Positions 1 to 7,484 of a DNA stretch of 64,000 nt are shown piece after piece. This DNA comes from GCA-002282575 sp964606405 (lineage in GTDB: Bacteria > Pseudomonadota > Gammaproteobacteria > Thiomicrospirales > Thiomicrospiraceae). A program made the translations under genes and the position numbers. Where the stretch lies: positions 1-64,000 of the forward strand of contig CAZSGH010000002.1 in assembly GCA_964606405.1 (NCBI GenBank), in the 5' to 3' direction. The notes under the pieces were generated by a model. The model was not told where the DNA came from, did no database searches, and worked only from the letters and a program-made list of their open reading frames with translations. The stretch's first letter is position 1; each line of letters starts with the position of its first letter.

Positions 1-941
1 GCTTGCACGCGACCAGATAGGTTACTGGCGCCTTGAGCAACTTGTTGCGATGCTTCATTCACAACATGTGCCGCTTCGGTTGCTCGGGCAACGGTTTCTT
101 TAACACGCGCGGCAGAATAGTTAATCGCATTTTTAAGATCGTGTAGCTGTCCAGAATAATGCCCTGATGGCAAAGTTTGCGTCAAATCGCCCATTGCTTG
201 CGCACTCACCACCTGATTTATGCGCTCGATAGCCTGCGCAATTACCGCCACAGAATCATTAATATTTTGTTTCATGGTTGCCAAATCGCCACGCGCATCC
301 GCATTGACTCTTAAACTAAAATTGCCTTCGTGCATACCTGCAATGACTTGCTGCACATCGGTTAACAAACCACTAAAACTACGCATTGCACGATCAACAT
401 TCTGCGCCAAGTCACCTCGCACTCGTTTATCTAAACGTACAGACAGATTGCCGTCATAAATACCCTGCATCACATTAGAAAGCTCACTCATGGTCAATTC
501 TACCGATGCCGCGCTGTCATTAATATTCTGCTTAAGGGTGTTCAAATCACCTTCGTAATTTCCCGTCATACGAGCAGTGAAGTTACCATTAGCAATCGCC
601 CCCATCACAACATTCGCTTCGGTTACTGCTTGTTGCACCATTGCTAAATAGTCGCTAATTGAGCCAGACAACTGATCGTACTCTTTGCTAAATGGATACT
701 TTTCGAACTGATGCGATAAGTTCATATTTTTTGCCATATTGGAAAAATGCTTCATGATCGACTCAGCTGCATTGACCCCATTCATTTTTTCATCATAGTC
801 ATGAATCAAAATAACGACGGCTACCACAAACTGCACTATCTGACCAATTAGGTTGTCAGTAAATAACAATGCGTTAATAATCAACAACGCCACACCAATA
901 TAATGCACAGAGCGCATTCTAAAAAACAACGAACGTAACAT
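1..941 (-). CDS. Methyl-accepting chemotaxis protein, N-terminal part (runs off the window)
   Basis: The reading frame is open from the ATG at 941 to the window edge (313 codons seen), so the C-terminal signalling hairpin is missing. Residues about 12-30 and 33-47 are hydrophobic and separated by only a few residues, so there is almost no periplasmic sensor. Residues 110-282 hold four consecutive HAMP-like units, at about 110-146, 156-191, 198-236 and 246-282. Three of them carry a GDL-xx-(L/M)K-x-(N/A)IN pattern and the second a diverged form. The segment after residue 283 (ATEAAHVVNEASQQVAQGAS) looks like the start of an MCP coiled coil. A GGGGGA ribosome site precedes the start. It lies 32 bp downstream of the hemerythrin gene on the same strand, so the two are probably co-transcribed. 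I infer a cytoplasmic or membrane-proximal signal input; the ligand is unknown. Confidence 0.85.
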   Translation of the reverse strand, partial: MLRSLFFRMRSVHYIGVALLIINALLFTDNLIGQIVQFVVAVVILIHDYDEKMNGVNAAESIMKHFSNMAKNMNLSHQFEKYPFSKEYDQLSGSISDYLAMVQQAVTEANVVMGAIANGNFTARMTGNYEGDLNTLKQNINDSAASVELTMSELSNVMQGIYDGNLSVRLDKRVRGDLAQNVDRAMRSFSGLLTDVQQVIAGMHEGNFSLRVNADARGDLATMKQNINDSVAVIAQAIERINQVVSAQAMGDLTQTLPSGHYSGQLHDLKNAINYSAARVKETVARATEAAHVVNEASQQVAQGASNLSGRVQ

Positions 942-973
942 ATCCAATCCCCCTAAAGTTATGCGTTAACCGT

Positions 974-1387
974 TTAACGACCCTGCATTTTGGCAAACAT
1001 CGCTGTTGCCATATCCATACTACGCACATGCGTATCAAACCAGCGTGACCATTGCTCACAGACAAAATGATTGAGCAACTCTGGTTCATTGTCTGATCGA
1101 AACTGACTAATAAGCTGCTGAATTTGCGCAAAAACCTTTTCATGTTCATCACGATGAACCGTGTAAGCAGGAAAACCAATTTCTTGCATTAATTGATTTT
1201 CTGCTTCAAAGTGTGCTTTGGTATGCACCACCCAAGCATCAATGGCACGATTTAAGACCGCTTCATCAATCTCTGGTGCTTTTAACGCTTCTGCTAAACA
1301 ATGAACAAGTGCGACTTCTTCTTCATGAGTATGGTTCATACTGTCTAAAGCAACACGGGGCAAGCTCTCTTTGGTTGGTAATGTCAT
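974..1387 (-). CDS. Bacteriohemerythrin-family di-iron protein
   Basis: This 137-residue protein is the size of a single four-helix hemerythrin domain. The expected iron-ligand pattern is visible: HTHEEE near residue 19, HTKAHFEAENQLM, HRDEHEKV, and a final W-x3-FDTHVRSMD. Such domains bind O2 or react with nitric oxide at a non-heme di-iron site. I start it at the ATG at 1387 rather than the ATG 12 codons upstream because GAGGTGAAAAA sits just before it. It is divergent from nsrR and followed closely by a chemoreceptor gene. This suggests an O2- or NO-binding protein under NsrR control that may serve the receptor; that functional link is inference. Confidence 0.85.
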   Translation of the reverse strand: MTLPTKESLPRVALDSMNHTHEEEVALVHCLAEALKAPEIDEAVLNRAIDAWVVHTKAHFEAENQLMQEIGFPAYTVHRDEHEKVFAQIQQLISQFRSDNEPELLNHFVCEQWSRWFDTHVRSMDMATAMFAKMQGR

Positions 1388-1430
1388 TTTTTCACCTCTA
1401 ACTAACACTGCAATTATAACCAATATTTAT

Positions 1431-1450
1431 AATGCATTTTTAATGATTTT
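1431..1450. promoter_or_regulatory. Possible NsrR operator between hemerythrin and nsrR
   Basis: AATGCATTT followed by TTAATGATTTT forms an imperfect inverted repeat in the divergent promoter region. The known gammaproteobacterial NsrR site is built from ATGCATTT-type half sites around a short spacer. One half fits well and the other poorly. Its place between nsrR and a hemerythrin gene supports the call, but it is weak. Confidence 0.4.
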
Positions 1451-1535
1451 ATTGTAATTTTTTAATCAGTTGTCGAAAATAAGGCCTAACTTGCGTTATG
1501 ATAAAATATCGTTTAATTATTACGGATATTACATC

Positions 1536-1925
1536 GTGCAACTAACACGGTTTACAGATTACGCCCTTAGAGTATTAATGCATCTTGGACGACAAAACGA
1601 AGGTACACTCTCTCAAATTACGCCCTTAGCGGAAATGTTTAATGTGCCGCGCACACACATGATGAAAGTCATTCACCATTTAGGAAAAGCAGGTTGGGTT
1701 ACTACCTTTCAGGGTAGAGGGGGTGGGTTTTGTTTAGGTATTGCAGCTGACCAAATTCGTTTGGGCGATGTCATCCGTAAGTTCGAACCCACAACGCAAC
1801 CCATTAATTGTCACGAACCCATTTGTCCCATGGCTGGTAACTGTCTTTTATTTCCGGCGTTAAATCGAGCAACACAAGCATTTCTGGCTGAGTGTGACAC
1901 CGTAACCCTAGCCGATTTAATTTAA
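1536..1925 (+). CDS. nsrR: Rrf2-family nitric-oxide-sensing repressor NsrR
   Basis: This 129-residue protein begins with the Rrf2 winged-helix pattern (LTRFTDYALRVLMHL, then a recognition region with MMKVIHHLGKAGW and GRGGGF). Three cysteines in NCHEPICPMAGNC have the CX4CX5C spacing of the NsrR iron-sulfur ligands, which separates it from IscR. NsrR represses NO-defence genes until NO damages its cluster. I use the GTG at 1536, which aligns with the normal NsrR N-terminus (VQLTRFTDYAL); the ATG 22 codons upstream would add an atypical extension. It diverges from the hemerythrin gene, and its stop overlaps the convergent ybiB stop by 4 bp. Confidence 0.88.
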   Translation: MQLTRFTDYALRVLMHLGRQNEGTLSQITPLAEMFNVPRTHMMKVIHHLGKAGWVTTFQGRGGGFCLGIAADQIRLGDVIRKFEPTTQPINCHEPICPMAGNCLLFPALNRATQAFLAECDTVTLADLI

Positions 1926-2869
1926 ACAGCCTTAAAGCTGATCAAGGTTTGCTGAATGGTTAATCTCCCGTAATCTTCGCCTTGTGTTTGCCCATTAAGC
2001 ACCACCAACAAGCGTTGCGCCACGGCATCTATCGATAAATCTTCGGCAATCGGGCGCGTGATACCTTCAATGGCTTGGCTACTGAATTCGTTGATAGCAC
2101 TGCCATCAATATCGACCATTGGAATGCGCTTATCAGCTGACACCTCGGCTTCTCCGCCATCGCCACGAATGACCAGCACTCGTCCCTGCCCTTGTAGCTT
2201 AGCAACCTGAGCGTGAAGATTAACGTATTCTTGATGAAAAACACCGCGAATACTTAAGGATGCATTTAACGGGTTGAGCATTCTCGCCACCGTGTGCATT
2301 ACCGAACGCAAGCCTAGCGTTTGCTTTAAGTCGAGCCAGCCAACCAGTTGTGGAAAGAAGCTTTCCATACGCAAATACACCCAATTGTGTTCATTCAGAG
2401 CCGCTTCAGCTTGTTGCCAGTTGTCGGCAATGGGCAGTCCCATGGCACGGATCACAGGTTCTAGATAGAGTCGGTCGCTATCGCCACCGACTGCGCCATG
2501 CATCACCACGCGATTACCTTGTTTGGCAAGCTCAAGACTGGCGAGTAAAAACCACGGTAATTGGCGACGCTTACCCGCATAGACTGGCCAGTCGATGTCG
2601 GCTTTTAGATGAGTAGGTGCACTCATACCAAGGCGCAATCCTTCTGCCAAGCCAGCAGCTTCTTCGGGGCTTTCTGTGCGCAAGCGCAGCATCATTAAGA
2701 ATGCACCGAGTTGTACATCACTCACTTGTCCATCGAGTAACCACTGTGCGGCTTGTAGTGCTTCGGCTTGTGTGAGCGTGCGTCCAAGGGTTGCCCCGCG
2801 CCCAATGACACGGACAATATCGGTAAAGCTGTTGATGCTATCGTTGCGTTTACTATGCGTTGAAGACAT
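1922..2869 (-). CDS. ybiB: TrpD2/YbiB-family protein (anthranilate phosphoribosyltransferase-like)
   Basis: This 315-residue protein resembles the glycosyltransferase family 3 fold of TrpD. It has a helical N-terminal domain (about residues 15-85, with LTQAEALQAAQWLLDGQVSD and QLGAFLMMLRLR) and then the phosphoribosyltransferase-like domain. The TrpD substrate loop (KHGNR type) is replaced by MHGAVGG, as expected for the TrpD2/YbiB subgroup, which lacks TrpD activity and binds nucleic acids in E. coli. It overlaps the cysG end by 17 bp, so it is the last gene of the nasA-cysG-ybiB transcript. Why a TrpD2 gene travels with nitrate assimilation is not clear from sequence. Confidence 0.8.
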   Translation of the reverse strand: MSSTHSKRNDSINSFTDIVRVIGRGATLGRTLTQAEALQAAQWLLDGQVSDVQLGAFLMMLRLRTESPEEAAGLAEGLRLGMSAPTHLKADIDWPVYAGKRRQLPWFLLASLELAKQGNRVVMHGAVGGDSDRLYLEPVIRAMGLPIADNWQQAEAALNEHNWVYLRMESFFPQLVGWLDLKQTLGLRSVMHTVARMLNPLNASLSIRGVFHQEYVNLHAQVAKLQGQGRVLVIRGDGGEAEVSADKRIPMVDIDGSAINEFSSQAIEGITRPIAEDLSIDAVAQRLLVVLNGQTQGEDYGRLTIQQTLISFKAV

Positions 2870-4271
2870 GACTCAATCCTTCGTTGTTTCTAGCTACTGC
2901 GACCAATTGTTCTTGCGCCAAGGTGGCGACGCTACCCACAATCAGTAAACTCGGTGATTGAAACTGATGATTTTCGACCCGTTCAACGACTTCACTTAAA
3001 GTCGATTTGAGCACCCGTTGATCTGGTTGACTACCCTTTTCGATAACCGCAATCGGATAGTCAGCGGACAAACCTGCTGTTTGTAGCTTTTGTGTCAACT
3101 CGCCTAAACTCGACAGCCCCATATAAAATGCCAGCGTTTGACGCGGGGCAACCAAAGCATCCCACGGCAAATCGAGTTGACCATCTTTTAAGTGCGCCGT
3201 GATTAAACTCAGACCTTGAGAATGATCGCGGTGGGTGAGTGGAATACCCGCACTGGCGGCACAGCCTAAGGCGGCAGTAATACCAGGAATAATCGTCACA
3301 GGAATTCCCTCGACTTGTAAAGCTTGCATTTCTTCACCACCGCGTCCAAAGACAAACGGATCGCCCGCTTTTAAGCGCACGACATTGTGACCTGCTTTCG
3401 CTAATCGAACCATCATGGCATTAATGTCTTCTTGTGGAACACAATGGTTTTTGCGTTCTTTGCCGACATAAATACGTTCGGCATCACGACGCACTAACGC
3501 CATAATTTCTGGTGGAATGAGGCGATCATAAAGCACCACATCGGCCGACTGCATGGCTTGCAAGGCGGCAATGGTCAGCCATTCTGGCTTACCCGTCCCA
3601 ACACCAACCAGCTGTACCCTGCCTTGATTAAAATCGGCATCGGTTTGCGTCAGAGCCGTTTGCATGATGCTTTCGGCTTGCGCTGTTTGTCCAGACAAGA
3701 CCGCTTCTGACCAGCTTCCTGTGAGCATTTTCTCCCAAAATCGCCGACGCAAATCGGGCGAGAAAGTATTTTTTACTCTTTGTCGATAATAAGAAGCCAA
3801 CTTCCCCAATTGAGTATAGGATTGTGGAATCAGTGCTTCGATTTTGGTTTTGAGCAGTCGTGCCAAGACAGGCGACTCGCCACCCGAAGACACGGCAACG
3901 GTAATAGGTCCTCGCTCAACAATGGCAGGCATAATAAAACGACATTTAACGGGCGTATCGACGACATTCACCAAGATATGACGCGCCTCGCAATCGTCCG
4001 ACACTTGGGCGTTGAGCACTTCATCATTAGTGGCGGCAATCACCAATCGCCACGGCTGATTGAGCACCTGAGAATCATATCTCTGGGCGATGTGGGCAAT
4101 GTCACCTTGTGCCAATAACTTGGCGAGCTCATCGTTCAAGTCAGGGCTAACCACTGTCACCGCTGCACCCGCTTCGCGTAATAAGGACACCTTACGCAAG
4201 CCAATACCACCACCTCCGACCACTAAAGCTGGCTGATGGGTCATTTTAATAAAAATAGGAAGATGTTCCAT
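2853..4271 (-). CDS. cysG: Siroheme synthase CysG (trifunctional)
   Basis: At 472 residues this matches the fused CysG enzyme. Residues about 10-200 are the precorrin-2 dehydrogenase/ferrochelatase part, with an NAD-binding VVGGGGIGLRK and the AVSSGGESPVLARLLK signature. Residues about 215-460 are the uroporphyrinogen-III methyltransferase part, with LYDRLIPPEI, VRLKAGDPFVFGRGGEE and the GITAALGCAASAGIPLTHRD block. The usual VGAGPGDPELLT is VGVGTGKPEWLT here, a mild change. It supplies siroheme for NirB. I start at the ATG at 4271, one base after the nasA stop codon, instead of the ATG 30 codons upstream inside nasA; the 1-bp spacing implies translational coupling. Confidence 0.92.
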   Translation of the reverse strand: MEHLPIFIKMTHQPALVVGGGGIGLRKVSLLREAGAAVTVVSPDLNDELAKLLAQGDIAHIAQRYDSQVLNQPWRLVIAATNDEVLNAQVSDDCEARHILVNVVDTPVKCRFIMPAIVERGPITVAVSSGGESPVLARLLKTKIEALIPQSYTQLGKLASYYRQRVKNTFSPDLRRRFWEKMLTGSWSEAVLSGQTAQAESIMQTALTQTDADFNQGRVQLVGVGTGKPEWLTIAALQAMQSADVVLYDRLIPPEIMALVRRDAERIYVGKERKNHCVPQEDINAMMVRLAKAGHNVVRLKAGDPFVFGRGGEEMQALQVEGIPVTIIPGITAALGCAASAGIPLTHRDHSQGLSLITAHLKDGQLDLPWDALVAPRQTLAFYMGLSSLGELTQKLQTAGLSADYPIAVIEKGSQPDQRVLKSTLSEVVERVENHQFQSPSLLIVGSVATLAQEQLVAVARNNEGLSHVFNA

Positions 4272-4272
4272 A

Positions 4273-6912
4273 TTACACCTGCTTTGCCAATAAGGCTTTA
4301 ATTTCGGGAATACACGAGCCGCAATTGGTGCCAGCCTGACAACACGCCCCCACTGCTTCAACGGTTGTTACGCCAGATTTGATGGCAGATTGAATCGTTT
4401 TTTGACCGACTTGAAAGCAAGCACAGACCATCGCACCGACGTCTTCTGTCGTACTGTCTTGTCCCGACAACAGGGAAAAGCGTTGGCTGTCGCTTAGGCT
4501 CTCTTTCGCAAACAAACTAGCCACCCAATCAGCATTGGGTAGGCGTTCATCTAAGGCTGGAGCAACAAACAGCACCGTTTGCAGACGGTCATTAATAATG
4601 CTTGCCAAACGGACAATGCCTTGCGCACTGTCGGTATAGGTCATATTCGCGCTGGCAACACCAAAATCAGACAGTATTAACGGTGTATCGCTGGCAAGTT
4701 TCCACAAAGTCATCTCATCTAACGGCACTTTGACCCAATAAGGCGTTGTGGGTTGCCAATCGTTGCGCGATAAAAACCACCCTTGCCAAAGCGTCGCAAA
4801 CTTCTCGACAGACACCACTGCATGTTTCGATTCTGGTTGACCAGATAAGGTATCGGTATGCGATGGAATCAGCGCATCGACACGCGCCGATGACGCATAA
4901 ACGCTCGTCCAGTGCATGGGAGCAAACAAATTACCCCGTTGCAATCCAGCATCATATTCGACGCGTAATAGGTTAGTTGCCAATCGTGAGGACACACGGA
5001 CAAAATCACCCGCTTGCACGCCTAACTGTTGGGCATCGTTGGAATGTATCGACAATAGTGGCTCGCTACGGTGTTGCATCAATCGAGGAGCAAGTGCCGT
5101 GCGGGTCATGGTATGCCATTGATCGCGGTATCGACCTGTGTTTAAGATAAACGGATAATCTAGGCTTGGCTGCTCGACGGGTAAGCATGGCGTAATGGCA
5201 ATAAAATGTGCTTTTTTATTGGGCGTAAAAAACTGTCCATCGGCAAACAATCGCTTTGTGCCTTGCGGATTTTCTCTATTGATCGGCCATTGCATCGGCA
5301 CAAGCGCGTCATAATCGACATCAGAAATGCCTTGTAACGCTGAAATATCAAAATCACGACGACTGAGTACACCATCATTTTCAAAGCCTGACAATGCTGC
5401 ATGTTCGCGAAAAACATCGGCAGCACTGGTGTAATCAAAGCCAACAAACCCCATGCGTTTTGCCACCTGTGCAATCCACCACCAATCGGGTTTGGTGTTT
5501 CCGGGCATTTCTAAAAATGCACGCTGACGCGAAATGGTACGGTCTGAGTTAGTGATCGTTCCGTCTTTTTCACCCCAAGCCGCGGCTGGCAACTTGATGT
5601 GTGCTAGATTTACCGTATCCGTGTTCGTCATATTGTCCGAAATGACCACCAACGGACAGACTTCGAGTGCGGCACGAACAAAATCGGCATCAGGCATACT
5701 CACCACAGGATTAGTATGCATAATCCATATCGCTTTGATTTTGCCTTCATGAACAGCTTTGAACATATCAACCGCTTTTAAGCCATTAGTCTGCGCCATA
5801 TTGGTTGCACCCCAAAAACGCGCTACACGATCAATATCTTCTGGCTTATTAAAATCCATATGTGCGGCTAATTGATTCGCCAATCCGCCGACTTCTCGAC
5901 CGCCCATCGCATTGGGCTGACCCGTAATCGAAAAAGGCGAAGCCCCCACCTGCCCGACACGCCCCGTCGCTAAATGGACATTAATAATCGCATTCGACTT
6001 ATCCACCCCCGATGATGACTGATTCACCCCTTGCGAGTAAAAGGTCACGGTTTTATCGGTATGGGCAAACCAGTCGTAAAATTGACTTACTGCTTCAATG
6101 CTTAACCCACACACGAGGGCAACGCTGTCGATGTTAGGTGCCGTTGCCTGCGCCTGTGCTAAAGCATCATCAAAACCTTGCGTAAACTGGTCGATGTAAT
6201 CTTGGTTGATTAAGCCATGTTGCGATAAATAAGTCAGCAAACCATTAAACAGATAAGCATCTGTGCCTGCTTTGAGCGGCAAGTGTAAATCAGCAATGTC
6301 ATTCGTAGCGGTTGCTCGCGGGTCAATCAACACGACCTTTTTGTGAGGCTTATCACGTTTGCTTTGCGCCATTTGTTGAAACAAAATCGGGTGCGCGTAG
6401 GCGGCATTCGACCCAACCAATACCAGCAAATCGGCTTCGTCTAAATCTTCGTAACTGGCCGGTACACCATCGCATCCAAAGGCACGCTTATAACCAACCA
6501 CTGACGATGCCATACATAAGCGAGAATTGGTATCGATATTTGCCGTGCCGATAAAACCTTTAATGAGCTTATTGGCGACATAGTAGTCTTCAGTCAGCAG
6601 TTGACCCGACACATAAAAGGCAACCGCATCCGCGCCATGATCGTGAATTACCTTGCTAAAGCCATCGGCGACGCTAGTAATGGCATTTTCGACGGAAACC
6701 ACAACATCATCGACCATCGGTTGCAATAACCGTCCCGCTAACGACAGCGTTTCGCCCACCGCAGTGCCTTTTACACACAGCTTGCCAAAGTTGGCTGGGT
6801 GGGTTTTATCCCCTTTGATACCAATCTTATCGGCATTAACCGTCACTTCGATACCACACCCTACACCACAATAAGGGCATGTGGTTGATGTACTGCTGGG
6901 ATTGTCTTGCAT
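4273..6912 (-). CDS. nasA: Assimilatory nitrate reductase catalytic subunit
   Basis: This 879-residue molybdopterin oxidoreductase reduces nitrate to nitrite in the cytoplasm. Cysteines at 12, 15, 19 and 46 (CPYCGVGC and KLCVKG) ligate the N-terminal [4Fe-4S] cluster. The bis-MGD body follows, and the MGD dinucleotide-binding C-terminal domain starts near residue 610 (FILNTGRYRDQWHTMTRT). The last 60 residues are a BFD-like [2Fe-2S] domain (CACFQVGQK, then CCQAGTNCGSC), as in Klebsiella-type NasA that takes electrons from a NasC flavoprotein. There is no Tat signal, fitting the assimilatory enzyme. It is the first gene after a sigma-54-type promoter and an ANTAR-type leader. Confidence 0.93.
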   Translation of the reverse strand: MQDNPSSTSTTCPYCGVGCGIEVTVNADKIGIKGDKTHPANFGKLCVKGTAVGETLSLAGRLLQPMVDDVVVSVENAITSVADGFSKVIHDHGADAVAFYVSGQLLTEDYYVANKLIKGFIGTANIDTNSRLCMASSVVGYKRAFGCDGVPASYEDLDEADLLVLVGSNAAYAHPILFQQMAQSKRDKPHKKVVLIDPRATATNDIADLHLPLKAGTDAYLFNGLLTYLSQHGLINQDYIDQFTQGFDDALAQAQATAPNIDSVALVCGLSIEAVSQFYDWFAHTDKTVTFYSQGVNQSSSGVDKSNAIINVHLATGRVGQVGASPFSITGQPNAMGGREVGGLANQLAAHMDFNKPEDIDRVARFWGATNMAQTNGLKAVDMFKAVHEGKIKAIWIMHTNPVVSMPDADFVRAALEVCPLVVISDNMTNTDTVNLAHIKLPAAAWGEKDGTITNSDRTISRQRAFLEMPGNTKPDWWWIAQVAKRMGFVGFDYTSAADVFREHAALSGFENDGVLSRRDFDISALQGISDVDYDALVPMQWPINRENPQGTKRLFADGQFFTPNKKAHFIAITPCLPVEQPSLDYPFILNTGRYRDQWHTMTRTALAPRLMQHRSEPLLSIHSNDAQQLGVQAGDFVRVSSRLATNLLRVEYDAGLQRGNLFAPMHWTSVYASSARVDALIPSHTDTLSGQPESKHAVVSVEKFATLWQGWFLSRNDWQPTTPYWVKVPLDEMTLWKLASDTPLILSDFGVASANMTYTDSAQGIVRLASIINDRLQTVLFVAPALDERLPNADWVASLFAKESLSDSQRFSLLSGQDSTTEDVGAMVCACFQVGQKTIQSAIKSGVTTVEAVGACCQAGTNCGSCIPEIKALLAKQV

Positions 6913-6938
6913 GAATAGGCTTCTCGCTCACTAAAAAC

Positions 6939-6992
6939 AAAAAAGGCGTTCAGTCGCGCAACCCCAATGCAGGAATCGCACAACTGAACGCC
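6939..6992 (-). terminator. Leader terminator upstream of nasA (attenuator)
   Basis: On the minus strand GGCGUUCAG (6984-6992 region) can pair with CUGAACGCC (6945-6953 region), enclosing a second hairpin, and is followed by UUUUUUGUUUUU. This is an intrinsic terminator inside the nasA leader, about 27 bases before the start codon. Its 5' arm is shared with the 3' arm of leader hairpin 2, so the two structures exclude each other. Confidence 0.8.
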
Positions 6993-7025
6993 TTTGTTCA
7001 GATTCGTTAAGTCTTCGTTGACTTA
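6984..7025 (-). promoter_or_regulatory. ANTAR-type antitermination leader of nasA (two hexaloop hairpins)
   Basis: Read on the minus strand, hairpin 1 is UAAGUC-AACGAA-GACUUA (7008-7025) and hairpin 2 is CUGAAC-AAAGGC-GUUCAG (6984-7001). Both have six-base loops with A at loop position 1 and G at position 4, the defining features of the RNA bound by ANTAR antiterminators. Hairpin 2 uses bases needed for the terminator stem. Binding by a NasT/NasR-type protein should stabilise the hairpins and allow read-through into nasA. Confidence 0.82.
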
Positions 7026-7038
7026 TAGGTTAGTGTTT

Positions 7039-7055
7039 AGCAATTAGAGTGCCAA
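7039..7055 (-). promoter_or_regulatory. Sigma-54 (RpoN) promoter for nasA
   Basis: The minus strand reads TTGGCACTCTAATTGCT, matching the -24/-12 consensus TGGCAC-N5-TTGC with GG and GC exactly 10 bases apart. Transcription would start near 7028, three bases before leader hairpin 1, which supports both calls. It implies nitrogen (NtrC-type) control of nasA-cysG-ybiB. Confidence 0.8.
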
Positions 7056-7145
7056 ACTTATTAATTCTTTCTATTCAACAAGTTATAGAAATAAATCGTA
7101 AAAAAAATTAACAACAAAAGTTAGAATTACTTTTTATGGTTAGAT

Positions 7146-7154
7146 TTGCACCAA
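7146..7154. promoter_or_regulatory. Possible NtrC-type enhancer box upstream of nasA
   Basis: TTGCACCAA lies about 120 bp before the predicted nasA start site. The same 9-mer lies at almost the same distance from the nrtA promoter. TGCACCA is one half of the NtrC consensus; the second half is not evident. The box sits just beyond the nirD stop. Confidence 0.4.
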
Positions 7155-7155
7155 A

Positions 7156-7473
7156 TCAATCAACCCAAACACACCCACCTTCAACCTTAACCGAATACAC
7201 CGTCAACGCATATTCGGGCTTTTCCAAACACTTGCCTGTCCTCAAGCTGTAATGTTCTTTGTACAAAGGCGATGCCACCACTAGCTCGCCCTTAATCGAG
7301 CCGACAATGCCACGCGAAATCACATTGGCTTGTCCAATCGGGTCATAGTTCGATAGAGCGTAAACCTGCCCATCAACATAAAACAACGCAATCGCTTTGC
7401 CGTTAAATAAAGCAGGAATACCTGCATCAGGAATCAAATCACTGAGCGCGCAGATTTTTATAAATTCAGACAT
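7156..7473 (-). CDS. nirD: Nitrite reductase (NADH) small subunit NirD
   Basis: At 105 residues this is the usual NirD size. It has a Rieske-like fold pattern (ICALSDLIPDAGIPALFNGKAIALFYVDGQVYALSNYDP) but lacks the Cys-His cluster ligands of true Rieske proteins, as is normal for NirD. It pairs with NirB, 11 bp upstream, in the cytoplasmic NADH-dependent reduction of nitrite to ammonium. It is the last gene of the predicted nrt-nasC-nirBD transcript; I see no strong terminator after it before the nasA promoter. Confidence 0.92.
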   Translation of the reverse strand: MSEFIKICALSDLIPDAGIPALFNGKAIALFYVDGQVYALSNYDPIGQANVISRGIVGSIKGELVVASPLYKEHYSLRTGKCLEKPEYALTVYSVKVEGGCVWVD

Positions 7474-7484
7474 GTTGCTTCCCC

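Noticed and set aside
2274..2616. Plus-strand open frames opposite ybiB and the nitrate genes
   Set aside because: They lie wholly within well-supported minus-strand genes and have no ribosome sites or recognisable protein features.
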